From: Bacillota bacterium
Lineage (GTDB): Bacteria; Bacillota; Clostridia; Oscillospirales; Ruminococcaceae
Assembly: GCA_023395435.1 (NCBI GenBank)
Contig: JAEWZG010000061.1
Coordinates: 40,107-104,106 of the forward strand
DNA: 64,000 nucleotides
Direction: 5' to 3'
Positions 54,772 through 63,337 of this stretch are shown here, in pieces. Within the stretch, counting starts at the first letter, position 1, and every line of letters begins with the position of its first letter. The notes beneath the pieces are model-generated. The model was not told the origin of the DNA and did not search any database. It saw only the letters and a list, made by a program, of their open reading frames with translations. The position numbers were made by a program, and so were the translations under genes.

Positions 54772-56871
54772 TCAACATATCCTTTCTAATGTTTTATTTG
54801 CGTTATATTTATTTTTCATACCTATTGTAGTTTTACAGATTAATTTATCAAATACCATAAGCATTGAAGGAAGCATGAACAATACTACGCAGACACTTAT
54901 CAAAGCACCTCTTGCCATTAGTGTACATAATGAACTTATCATATCAATATTTGAATAAAAACCTACACCAAATGTTGCTGCAAAGAAGCTAAAAGCACTA
55001 ACTATCAATGACTTTACTGATGTCGAAACAGCAGTAGAAACTGCGCCTTGTTTATCTTGTCCTCTGTATCTTTCCTTCTTGTATCTTGTTGTCATTAATA
55101 TAGCATAGTCAACAGTTGAGCCGAGCTGAATCGTTCCTATGACAATAGAAGCAATAAATGGTAATTTTGTTCCTGTATAGCATGGTATACCCATATTAAT
55201 AAATATAGCAAATTCAATAATACCCACAAGTATAATTGGCAATGAAACTGACTTAAGCACAAGAGCAATAAGAATAAAAATAGCTGCAATAGAAACTATA
55301 CTTACAACCTTAAAGTCTTTATCTGTAATATTAATAAGGTCTTTCGTACAAGCAGCTTCACCAATAACCATTCCTTTATTATCATATTTCTTAACAATAT
55401 CCTGAATCTTTTCAATCTGCTTATTAACATCATCAGTAGCAATCTTATATTCTGAACCTACAAGAATAAGCTGCCAGTTGTTACTTTTTAATGTTTTTGT
55501 CAGATGTTCAGGAATAACATCCTGTGGAATACTGTTACCTATAAGCGAATCCATTCCGAAAGCAAATGCCGTACCATCAACAGAATTAATTTCATTAAGC
55601 ATATAATTAATTTCTTTTGATGAAATATCTGGCTTAACAAGAATCATATGTGTTGTGCTCATATGATATTTTTCATCTAGCTTCGTATTAGCAACTATAC
55701 TGTCCAGATCCTTTGGAAGTGTTCTGTCAAGATTATAATAAACCCCAGTATGTGTATAACCATATAGTGCAGGTATTAGAATTGCAACAAACAGAATAAC
55801 AAATACTGCATATTTCTTTGTAATAAGTCCTGGTAACTTTTTAAACTCCGGCATTAATGGTTTGTGAGCCGTTTTTGAAATTGCTTTGTCAAATACAAGA
55901 ATCATAGCTGGAAGTATTGTTACACATGAGATTACTCCGAGCAATACACCCTTTGCCATTACAAGGCCAAGATTCATACCAAGCGTAAAACTCATAAAGC
56001 ATAGCGCAATAAATCCTGCTATTGTCGTTGTTGAACTACCAACCACTGAAGTGATTGTATTTGAGATTGCATGCGCCATTGCTCTGTTCTTATCACCCGG
56101 AAAACGATGTTTGTTTTCCTCATAGCTGTGCCAAAGAAAGATTGAATAATCCATCGTAACACCAAGCTGTAATACTGATGCCAAAGCTTTAGTTATGTAC
56201 GAAATTTCTCCAAGGAAAATATTAGAACCTAAATTATAAATAATTGCAAGACCGATACCAAGCATAAAGAATACCGGTGCTAAGAATGAATCCATAAACA
56301 AAGCAAGAATTACACTACAAAGAACAACTGCTATAAGTACATAAATCGGCGTTTCTTTGTTAGAAAGATTTTTTGTATCTGTAACAACAGCTGACATACC
56401 GCTTACGAAGCATTGATTGCCGACTTTATCCTTAATTTCTTCTATAGCATTCATTGTTCTGTCTGCTGATGTTGTATCATCAAAGAATGCTATCATTATT
56501 GTTGAATCGTCTTTAGAAAAAGCGTTCAAAACATTATCTGGTAAAACCTCTTTAGGCAATGTGATATCCGTTAAAGAATCATACCAAATTACATCTGCGA
56601 CACCTTTTACACTTTTAATTTTCTCTTCGGTTTTCACAACTTGCTTATCTGACATACCGTCAATAACAATTATTGAAAAGCCACCTTTTCCAAAGTCTTT
56701 AAGAAGTATGTCCTGACCTTTCATTGTATCAATATCCTCAGGGAGATAAGAGAGAATATCATAATTTACACGAGTATTAGCAATACCATATAATGCAGGA
56801 ATAATTAGTAAAATACTAATTATTATTATAGGTATTCTAAATTTGACAACTCCCTTGCCGAATTTTATCAT
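54772..56871 (-). CDS. MMPL/RND-family exporter
   Basis: A membrane protein of about 700 residues with 12 predicted helices in two similar halves, each with a large extracytoplasmic loop after helix 1. Typical stretches are GVTMDYSIFLWHSYEENKHRF and GSTVDYAILMTTRYKKERYRG, the conserved Asp-Tyr motif of the MMPL/HAE3 group thought to carry protons. Substrates may be lipids, drugs or peptides. The start at ATG 56871 has GGAAGG ten bases upstream; earlier codons overlap the operator. It is the first gene of an operon with the coiled-coil protein. Confidence 0.88.
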   Translation of the reverse strand: MIKFGKGVVKFRIPIIIISILLIIPALYGIANTRVNYDILSYLPEDIDTMKGQDILLKDFGKGGFSIIVIDGMSDKQVVKTEEKIKSVKGVADVIWYDSLTDITLPKEVLPDNVLNAFSKDDSTIMIAFFDDTTSADRTMNAIEEIKDKVGNQCFVSGMSAVVTDTKNLSNKETPIYVLIAVVLCSVILALFMDSFLAPVFFMLGIGLAIIYNLGSNIFLGEISYITKALASVLQLGVTMDYSIFLWHSYEENKHRFPGDKNRAMAHAISNTITSVVGSSTTTIAGFIALCFMSFTLGMNLGLVMAKGVLLGVISCVTILPAMILVFDKAISKTAHKPLMPEFKKLPGLITKKYAVFVILFVAILIPALYGYTHTGVYYNLDRTLPKDLDSIVANTKLDEKYHMSTTHMILVKPDISSKEINYMLNEINSVDGTAFAFGMDSLIGNSIPQDVIPEHLTKTLKSNNWQLILVGSEYKIATDDVNKQIEKIQDIVKKYDNKGMVIGEAACTKDLINITDKDFKVVSIVSIAAIFILIALVLKSVSLPIILVGIIEFAIFINMGIPCYTGTKLPFIASIVIGTIQLGSTVDYAILMTTRYKKERYRGQDKQGAVSTAVSTSVKSLIVSAFSFFAATFGVGFYSNIDMISSLCTLMARGALISVCVVLFMLPSMLMVFDKLICKTTIGMKNKYNANKTLERIC

Positions 56872-56890
56872 ATAAACCAGTCCTTCCAAA

Positions 56891-56968
56891 TGACTATTAG
56901 TCATTTTTTCTTGAGTTTATTATATAACTCTAATTATAAAAAATCAATAGTAAAATGACCAATAGTCA
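56891..56968 (-). promoter_or_regulatory. promoter and two TetR-type operators for the MMPL operon
   Basis: On the minus strand TTGATT (56942-56947), 17 bases and TATAAT (56919-56924) form the promoter. A palindrome TGACTATTAGTCA (56891-56903) lies just after it and a similar TGACCAATAGTCA (56956-56968) just before it. These flank the promoter and are the likely sites for the TetR regulator encoded at 57091. Confidence 0.8.
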
Positions 56969-57032
56969 ATTTTTAATTATATTTTACAGATTTGATATAA
57001 AATTAAGACTTGTTTTATGTAACTAATACATA

Positions 57033-57061
57033 TTGACTATATAGTTTAGGTACCATATAAT
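57033..57061 (+). promoter_or_regulatory. promoter of the tetR gene
   Basis: TTGACT, 17 bases, TATAAT, ending 29 bases before the ATG. A partial operator half (TTGACTATATAGT) overlaps the -35, so autoregulation is possible. Confidence 0.75.
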
Positions 57062-57090
57062 GATATAAGTAACTATAAGGAAGTGTTAAA

Positions 57091-57702
57091 ATGGGCAAAG
57101 TTGAAAATAATAAAAAACAGAAACACGATTCACTACTTGATACTGCATTTGCTCTTTTTACTTCTAAAGGTGTATCGAAAACATCAATTTCTGATATTGT
57201 AAGTCGTGCTGGTGTTGCGAAAGGTACATTTTATCTTTATTTCAAGGACAAGTTTGATATAAGAAACAAGCTTATATCACATAAGTCAAGCCAACTGTTT
57301 CTGAAGGCTGCTGAACAACTTTATAACAGTAATCTTATTAATATTACATTTGAAGATGAAGTAATTTTTATAATTGATAAAATTATTGACCAGTTAAATG
57401 AAAATAAAAACTTATTAAATTTTATTTCAAAAAATCTTAGTTGGGGGATTTTTAAAACGGCGCTTACTTCACCGAGTTCTGACAAAGATATTAATTTTGA
57501 AGACGTGTATAATAAGATGCTCGAAAAATCACCAGTTAAGTTTGATCAACCTGAGCTTATGCTCTATATGATTATTGAACTTGTAAGTTCAACCTGCTAC
57601 AGTTCAATTCTTTATAAGGAGCCTGTTCCAATTTTTGAATTAAAACCCCGATTATATTCAGTAGTTAGATGCATTATTAATGAACATACTATAAAAGAGT
57701 AA
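57091..57702 (+). CDS. TetR-family transcriptional regulator
   Basis: A 203-residue repressor. The N-terminal helix-turn-helix is ALFTSKGVSKTSISDIVSRAG followed by VAKGTFYLYFKDKFDIRNKL, the classic TetR/AcrR form. The rest is the ligand-binding domain; the ligand is unknown. AAGGAAG precedes the ATG. It is transcribed away from the MMPL operon across a region with two near-palindromic operators, which suggests it represses that operon. Confidence 0.9.
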   Translation: MGKVENNKKQKHDSLLDTAFALFTSKGVSKTSISDIVSRAGVAKGTFYLYFKDKFDIRNKLISHKSSQLFLKAAEQLYNSNLINITFEDEVIFIIDKIIDQLNENKNLLNFISKNLSWGIFKTALTSPSSDKDINFEDVYNKMLEKSPVKFDQPELMLYMIIELVSSTCYSSILYKEPVPIFELKPRLYSVVRCIINEHTIKE

Positions 57703-57709
57703 AAATAAA

Positions 57710-57745
57710 CCCATCTATGTTTCAAAACACAGATGGGACTTTTTT
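57710..57745 (+). terminator. terminator of tetR
   Basis: CCCATCT and AGATGGG form the outer stem with TGT/ACA inside, followed by seven T. It also lies at the end of the converging asnB fragment. Confidence 0.85.
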
Positions 57746-58172
57746 ATACTATATTTATCTTGTATTTTACAAGCCAGTAATTAAGCTGAATGAAATACGC
57801 TATTGTCTGCGGAACTGTCATTAACTGACCATACCAAGGAGTCTTACTTGATGAATTTAAAAGTTTCTCTATTTCTTCTTTTTTTAGTATCTGAAGTATT
57901 GGAGCATATGGAGAACTTATTATATCATGCAGTTTATCAGATACTAATCTTAAATATGTTGGATTATGTGTCTTCGGGTACGGACTTTTCTTTCTCCAAG
58001 CGATTTCTTCTGGTAGTATGCCTTCCATAGCTTTTCTGAGCAAGCCTTTTTCCCTACCCTTATAATTTTTATATTCCCATGGAACTGTGTATAAGTATTC
58101 AGCAATACGATAATCACAGAAAGGTACTCTTACCTCAAGCCCATTGTGCATTGACATGCGATCTTTTCTATC
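57744..58172 (-). pseudogene. asnB: C-terminal fragment of asparagine synthase, cut by an element
   Basis: The frame encodes about 143 residues of the C-terminal end of asparagine synthase B: DRKDRMSMHNGLEVRVPFCD then YRIAEYLYTVPWEYKNYKGR and the typical ending MTVPQTIAYFIQLNYWLVKY. Upstream of DRKD the sequence no longer resembles AsnB and belongs to the inserted element, so the junction lies near 58172. Any N-terminal part would be beyond the right edge. Without the N-terminal glutaminase and ATP site this piece cannot be active. Confidence 0.85.
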
Positions 58173-58180
58173 ACTAAAAG
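58165..58180. other. inferred insertion junction in asnB (att site)
   Basis: At about this position asnB sequence gives way to the element that carries the large serine recombinase. The recombinase gene starts 60 bases from it, the usual place next to an att site. The exact crossover core cannot be set without the other end. Confidence 0.55.
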
Positions 58181-58202
58181 ATATTAAAGTAAACATAAAA
58201 TA

Positions 58203-58237
58203 CAAAAAATCTGTATGCATTTTTCAATACATACAGA
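58203..58237 (-). terminator. terminator of the large serine recombinase gene
   Basis: On the minus strand TCTGTATG pairs with CATACAGA over 12 bases, followed by TTTTTTG. Confidence 0.8.
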
Positions 58238-58243
58238 ATAATA

Positions 58244-59746
58244 TCAGTTATAAAAAACGCTTATTTCATCATCAGTTACAACCACTTTTTTAATGAATAC
58301 CTTTGCAAGTGCTTTCTTTTCTTCAAAAGAATAATCTTTCCATTCATTTACGCAATCCTCAAGCTTCATATTTTCGTACTTAGGCTTCAGATTTTCATTG
58401 GACAATAAAAGTATCTTTTTTATATTTTCTTTCTTTTCAATATCCAACTTAGAAATTTCTTTATTAATATAATCCATAACAATATCATTACTTGAAGCAA
58501 GCTTGTCCATTAAATTATGTATCCTATTATCAATATCTACAACTTTAATTTTTAACTGATTTAATTCAACACTATTTATAGCAACCTCTTGAACTCCATC
58601 AACTTTAATGCTTTTAATACGAGATAACAATTGTGTTTCAACTATTTCTTCTATATCAGATATTTGAATTACTCTTTTTCTTTCATTACAAATTTTGAGT
58701 TTTCTTCCACCGCAATTAATATAACTGTTACCACGATTATTATTTACAACATTAATTGCATAACCACAATATCCACATTTAATTAATCCAGATAGCCAGG
58801 TATGAGTTCCTTTGCCACTATTTTTAACTTGTTTATTTGTATCAAGCTTGTATTGGCAAGCTAACCATATATCAGCATTAATTATACCTTTATGTAAAGC
58901 TATTGTGACAAAGCTATTTGATAAATCTGTAAATTTACTTGTTGTAATGCTGTGTCGCTCTGCATATAAAGAGCATCCATTTTCTCCAATATACTCACCT
59001 ACATCATTATTCATTGTCGCACCCTTACTTTTTAGATACAAATATACATCTGCATTGGCTTGTACATATATAGGGTTTCTTAATAATCTGCCTAAGCTAA
59101 CACCACTCCATGCCTTATTAAAATTCGTTGTAATTCCTGCTTTGTTTAATTTATCTGCCAACTTTCCTAATGAAATACCTGTGCCTGAATATTCATCAAA
59201 TAAATTACAAACTATCTGTGCTTGTTCTATGTTTTCAGAAAATGTATAGGTCTTTTTACCTTGATGTTGTGTTTCTATTTTATTGAATCCGAATGGTGCT
59301 ACTCCACCTAAATAGAAACCTTGTCGACCTCTTTCATAATAGTTATCTTTAACACGAAGCTGTATTGTTTCTCGCTCTAACTGAGCAAATACCATTATAA
59401 TACTTAGCATTGCTTTCCCCATTGGATTTGTTGTATCAAATTTTTCTGTTCGTGATATAAATTCAACTTTATATTTTTTAAAGGTTTCAACGATTTTAGC
59501 AAAATCAATTAGCGCTCTGCTTATTCTGTCAATTTTATATACAATTACTTTGCTGATAATCCCCGCTTCAATGTCTTTCATCATTTCAATAAACTGTGGA
59601 CGTTCAATATTTTTACCGCTATATCCCTTATCAATATAAGTTTTGTAATCTTCATTTTCAAGCTCTTTTTCACAATTATCTATTTGACTTTCTATTGAAA
59701 TACTGTCTTTTTTGTCAACTGATTGTCTTGCATATATTGCAACCAT
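58244..59746 (-). CDS. large serine recombinase (integrase)
   Basis: A 500-residue site-specific recombinase. The resolvase domain starts VAIYARQSVDKKDSISIESQ with the catalytic Ser in ARQS; the conserved Arg region is IYKIDRISRALIDFAKIVE. A recombinase domain follows (FGFNKIETQHQGKKTYTFSE) and a zinc-ribbon (SGLIKCGYCGYAINVVNNNR with a later CNERK). A coiled coil is at about 400-460. Such integrases insert elements into specific genes, here asnB. The ATG at 59746 has AAGGAGGTG upstream; a GTG three codons earlier is unlikely. Length is normal for the group. Confidence 0.94.
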   Translation of the reverse strand: MVAIYARQSVDKKDSISIESQIDNCEKELENEDYKTYIDKGYSGKNIERPQFIEMMKDIEAGIISKVIVYKIDRISRALIDFAKIVETFKKYKVEFISRTEKFDTTNPMGKAMLSIIMVFAQLERETIQLRVKDNYYERGRQGFYLGGVAPFGFNKIETQHQGKKTYTFSENIEQAQIVCNLFDEYSGTGISLGKLADKLNKAGITTNFNKAWSGVSLGRLLRNPIYVQANADVYLYLKSKGATMNNDVGEYIGENGCSLYAERHSITTSKFTDLSNSFVTIALHKGIINADIWLACQYKLDTNKQVKNSGKGTHTWLSGLIKCGYCGYAINVVNNNRGNSYINCGGRKLKICNERKRVIQISDIEEIVETQLLSRIKSIKVDGVQEVAINSVELNQLKIKVVDIDNRIHNLMDKLASSNDIVMDYINKEISKLDIEKKENIKKILLLSNENLKPKYENMKLEDCVNEWKDYSFEEKKALAKVFIKKVVVTDDEISVFYN

Positions 59747-59840
59747 TATTGACACCTCCTTGATTAATAGAAGTAATAGGGATTATACAAGATAATCCCT
59801 GTTTACTTTTATTATACTATGTTAGAATAATAAGTCAAGA

Positions 59841-60167
59841 TTATTTATCTATATGTATCTTTGTTTCTTTCATTATACTTAACGCTTGCTGTGCTAACTT
59901 ATTATCTTTTTTTATTTGTTCTTCAAGCGAAATATCTTCAACATATGAAGTAACTTTAAATCCGTTCATTTGAGCTTCTTGAATGATTTTATGTTTTTTG
60001 ATATTCTCGCCCCCTTCAGCAAATATATATTGCTGTTGGGCTTGGTCTATTCCGTCAAGTTTCAATGCACTACTGCCATTAGTGGTATATTCAATTGTAT
60101 TTGTTTTTGAAATATTAGTTTCATTTTGTTTCATTTTTACGTCATTTATCATTTTTATAGCATTCAT
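59841..60167 (-). CDS. small element protein of unknown function
   Basis: A 108-residue, Lys-, Gln- and Asn-rich, mostly helical protein (YTTNGSSALKLDGIDQAQQ.., SLEEQIKKDNKLAQQALSIM). No family was recognised. The start has only a weak site (AGAAAG). It lies between the integrase and the Rep-like gene in the same orientation, so it may be an excision helper or a regulator; this is a guess from position only. Confidence 0.5.
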   Translation of the reverse strand: MNAIKMINDVKMKQNETNISKTNTIEYTTNGSSALKLDGIDQAQQQYIFAEGGENIKKHKIIQEAQMNGFKVTSYVEDISLEEQIKKDNKLAQQALSIMKETKIHIDK

Positions 60168-60340
60168 CTTTCTAAATTTTTATTCAGATAGAAAAATATA
60201 TTCTTTGCACTCATCATTTATCTTTTTATTGTCAATGTCATTTGCTAATTACTAATCTATTAATTACCTATTATATGTATGTATAAATTGGACAAGTCAT
60301 AAACGTTATAACTATTAGCAATCCCTTTAATATACCTATA

Positions 60341-61270
60341 TTACGCAACTTTTTTGCTTTGCTTTTTAGTTTCAGAAAGTGATTGTTTTGGTGCACTATT
60401 GACATAATTCTTTACTGACTTTTTTATTGATTTAATATAAGTCTTTATGTCCTGTTTTGAATATAAAGTTAATGTTTTACCACTTTTCCTATAACGATAT
60501 AACCAGTTTTTGCACTCTCCAGAATAAAATTTATTATGTAAGCCTTTCAAAATATCTGTGTTGAAAATATGGTCTGCATACTTACTAACAAACATATGTA
60601 ATGATGTTATTCTGCCCTCATAATCAAGTGAAGTTTCTTTCAAATATTGATTGTACAATTGCTCAACTTTAATTTCATTTAATTCTTCAATATGTTTAGG
60701 TAAGGCATCAAGAATTTTTATAATATCATTTATTACTGTGTCAACACTCTTATTTTTGCCTAAACTTTTAAACCTAAATTCTATTCTTGTATTTGCACTA
60801 TCTTTCCCTTTGCTTTCTAATTTCTTATCGTAAATTTCAAGGTCTTTATATTTATTAGATACTTTCAAGCTGCGTTTTTTGAAATCTGCCCCAGTAGTGA
60901 AATAATTGTTATCCTCACCAATATGTACTGCATAAAGTTCTTTGAAATAATTATCAATCTTGTATAAACCATCAAATTCTTCTGTTGAATTAATTGCAAC
61001 ATCAATCCTGCTTGATATAAAATCTTGAATATAAAGTTCATCAAGAATTTTTGATAGTGTTTGCTTATACTCTGTTAAATTATCTATTAAATTTTCAAAC
61101 TTATTCGGATTCAATTGGTAAATTGCTTTTCCTCTGGAAAATTTAAAGCTCTTCACATAGGATTTTTTTATTATATCATCTTCTGAAAGAATTGCTGTGT
61201 TACTATTACCTTGAATAGTGTGAATGATTGTTGTGAAGTCAATGCTATTAAAATTTTTATTTACTGACAT
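60341..61270 (-). CDS. replication initiator-like protein (Rep_trans-like)
   Basis: A 309-residue protein. SSRIDVAINSTEEFDGLYKI contains the RxDxA pattern, and KDLEIYDKKLESKGK with ANTRIEFRFKSLGK follows. These are the two best-known features of phage- and plasmid-type replication initiation factors (R-D-A and YDK..E..R-E). The C-terminal tail is very basic (KQSKKVA). AGAGGTAT precedes the ATG. The call is moderate because the active-site Tyr is not clearly assigned. A structured noncoding region lies directly upstream. Confidence 0.6.
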   Translation of the reverse strand: MSVNKNFNSIDFTTIIHTIQGNSNTAILSEDDIIKKSYVKSFKFSRGKAIYQLNPNKFENLIDNLTEYKQTLSKILDELYIQDFISSRIDVAINSTEEFDGLYKIDNYFKELYAVHIGEDNNYFTTGADFKKRSLKVSNKYKDLEIYDKKLESKGKDSANTRIEFRFKSLGKNKSVDTVINDIIKILDALPKHIEELNEIKVEQLYNQYLKETSLDYEGRITSLHMFVSKYADHIFNTDILKGLHNKFYSGECKNWLYRYRKSGKTLTLYSKQDIKTYIKSIKKSVKNYVNSAPKQSLSETKKQSKKVA

Positions 61271-61575
61271 TAAATATACCTCTTTCTATTTAATGCACTG
61301 ACTATAAAATGATGTTGTATATAAAATCTTTACTTACTCTAAAAAATCCATATCTTAATACCTTTAAAATTAATTTGCAAAATTCACAATTTGTTCATCA
61401 AATGCTTTTTTAAGTATGTTATTATGGATATACAAGATTTTAAAGTTTCAGTCCTCTATATACTTTGATGAAGTGCTAGGGTTTCCAAAATTTAAGTACC
61501 AATTAAATTCGGGAAGTTCCTAATAAGTCGCTACAAATAAGTAGTTTCTTAAAAAGAATATTTTTCCTAAAGTGT
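61271..61575. other. upstream region of the Rep-like gene
   Basis: About 300 bases without a gene. Several short repeats and AT runs are present, such as AAGTGCTAGGG, and an origin could lie here next to the Rep-like gene. I see no clear origin hairpin with a nick site. Confidence 0.35.
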
Positions 61576-61652
61576 CAAGAATAATATGCAAATGGGCATA
61601 GTTATTCTTGAGGCGAATGGTTGTCACAAAAAGGATATAGGTTCCCCTTTTT
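61576..61652 (+). ncRNA. candidate structured RNA near rep
   Basis: CAAGAATAATATGC (61576-61589) pairs with GCATAGTTATTCTTG (61596-61610), a 14-bp stem with one bulge and a six-base loop. About 15 bases later AAAAAGG and CCCCTTTTT form a terminator-like hairpin. Together they look like a short stable RNA transcribed on the plus strand, opposite to the Rep-like gene. It may be a copy-control RNA or an origin structure. No protein frame fits. Confidence 0.4.
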
Positions 61653-62099
61653 GATCACTCTTAAATGTAACATTTTTAGAAGTTTTTTTCAATAGTATTT
61701 ATATAAATGTTTTATTAATATTTTATGGTATTTTCCATTACTTTCCTTTATGGTTTGTAATGGTCTTTTTATTTGTTCGGTTCGGTATGATAAATTCTTT
61801 ATATTAGTTGAATATATCTACTATACCTATATCAGAGGATATGAACTAATCAGCAAATGTAAAATACCCCCTTACATATATGCTCTATAATAGACTACAT
61901 GGGCAGTGTCAACTTTATTTACTGCTTATTTAATCCCCTGTAATACCCACTACAACTTAATACAAGATATAAAAAAGATACCTCAAAATTAATTGAAGTA
62001 TCTTAATATTTTTCAATAACAATTATTCTTCGTATATTGTTTACGGTTTATCAGCTTACCTTATAAATGTTTGTTGGTTTCATTTTTCCATTGTTCAAA
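61653..62099. other. AT-rich noncoding region
   Basis: No supported gene. A terminator hairpin is at 61975-62004, given separately. Confidence 0.4.
61975..62004 (-). terminator. terminator downstream of the small membrane ORF
   Basis: AAGATAC and GTATCTT flank an inner TCAA/TTGA pair; on the minus strand a T run (CTTTTTTATA) follows. It would end transcription from the small frame at 62100-62186. Confidence 0.7.
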
Positions 62100-62186
62100 T
62101 TAATACTTATTAAACTTCTTTGCATCATCATATTTTTCTTTCAAAATACAATACACAAACCATAATATAGCTAAAACAAAAGGCAT
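62100..62186 (-). CDS. 28-residue membrane peptide (small ORF)
   Basis: The frame encodes MPFVLAILWFVYCILKEKYD followed by DAKKFNKY: one hydrophobic helix and a charged tail. AAAGGGTGAT precedes the ATG by four bases, and a terminator lies about 95 bases downstream. It has the form of a small membrane peptide such as a type I toxin or a regulatory peptide, but the family is not identified. The frame is short, so chance cannot be excluded. Confidence 0.4.
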   Translation of the reverse strand: MPFVLAILWFVYCILKEKYDDAKKFNKY

Positions 62187-62486
62187 CTATATCACCCTTT
62201 AAACTTTTTTTACTTTTAAAATTCAATACTTTTAAAATCATAAATCTTATTACAGTTTTCTATTAATTCCATTATAACCCTTTTGCAATGAATCTACAAG
62301 TATTTCCTTTGTGAATTTTACAAATAATTATTAATTATCCGATAGAAATAGTATAGTGCTTAATTTGCTCTAAATTCTTTAATTCTAATATGTTTTTAAG
62401 ACATTCAAGCAAGGGGGTAGTATAATTACCCTATTAAATGTTGCGTGTCAAATACACCTTAATTTACAATGATTTTTAATAGAAAA
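62187..62486. other. intergenic, nothing recognised
   Basis: Spacer between the small membrane ORF and the resolvase terminator. No supported gene or strong structure was seen. Confidence 0.4.
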
Positions 62487-62510
62487 AAGGGTACTGTAAA
62501 AAGTACCCTT
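62487..62510 (-). terminator. terminator of the resolvase gene
   Basis: AAGGGTACT and AGTACCCTT form a nine-bp stem next to the resolvase stop; on the minus strand TTTTTTC follows. Confidence 0.85.
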
Positions 62511-62514
62511 AATT

Positions 62515-63153
62515 TTATTTATTCTCATATTGTTTTGATAACTTATAGAATGTTGTTCGTTTCATATCAAGCATCTCCATAGCCTTATTAGCTGTGATAA
62601 TTCCTGCTTTCCATTGGCTGTATACTTCTGCCCATTGCTCTGGGTACTCTGCTACAGGACGTCCTATTGCTCTCTGTGTACGTGCTGATACACGCTTCCC
62701 ATTTACTATAGGCATAACATCAATACCTTGTCTTTGCCTTGTTCTGATGTTCTCACGTTCTTTCTGTGCAGTATAGCTTAATATCTGTAATACTAAATCA
62801 GCTATGAATTGTTTATCAAGAGTATTAATAGCTACACTTGTATCAAGTAAAGGCATATCCAGAACTTTAATATCAACTTTCTTTTGCTTAGTGATAATAT
62901 CCCATTGTTCTATTATCTCAGTATAATTTCTTCCTAATCGGTCAAGGGAAGTGACAACAAGCAAATCACCGTCACGAAGATTATTTATAAGCAACTGATA
63001 TTGAGTTCTGTCAAAGTCTTTACCACTTGCCTTATCTTGATAAATATCTCTTAAATCTGCAACTAATGGTCTGAGTTGTTCTAACTGTCTTTCTAAATTC
63101 TGTTCTTTAGATGATACTCTTGCATATGCGAATACTTTTTCACTCATATTCAT
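62515..63153 (-). CDS. small serine recombinase (resolvase/invertase)
   Basis: A 212-residue recombinase of the resolvase/invertase type. FAYARVSSKEQNLERQLEQL starts the catalytic domain with Ser in RVSS. LLVVTSLDRLGRNYTEIIEQ gives the conserved SLDRLGR. The C-terminal helix-turn-helix is WKAGIITANKAMEMLDMKRT with TFYKLSKQY. Two in-phase ATG codons (63153, 63147) could be used; the ribosome binding site is weak. It may resolve or invert DNA in the element or control an inverted segment. Confidence 0.9.
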   Translation of the reverse strand: MNMSEKVFAYARVSSKEQNLERQLEQLRPLVADLRDIYQDKASGKDFDRTQYQLLINNLRDGDLLVVTSLDRLGRNYTEIIEQWDIITKQKKVDIKVLDMPLLDTSVAINTLDKQFIADLVLQILSYTAQKERENIRTRQRQGIDVMPIVNGKRVSARTQRAIGRPVAEYPEQWAEVYSQWKAGIITANKAMEMLDMKRTTFYKLSKQYENK

Positions 63154-63337
63154 GCCCGCTTTCTGTAATATGTTAATTACAGTATAACTCTTTTATTCGT
63201 AAAAGTCAATAAGTTTACGAATATATTTGCAAATTATTTTTATAGTTTTACGAATAAGAAAAAGAGCATAATTATTATGCTCTTAAAGTGTTCATATAAG
63301 TGTACTTTTATGAATATAGTATGTAATTTAGATTGAA

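Noticed and set aside
58812..59249. 145-codon plus-strand frame
   Set aside because: Antisense to the large serine recombinase, whose motifs are unambiguous on the other strand.
61430..61680. Known riboswitch upstream of the Rep-like gene
   Set aside because: The hairpins do not match a riboswitch core I can name, and they are best read on the strand opposite to rep.
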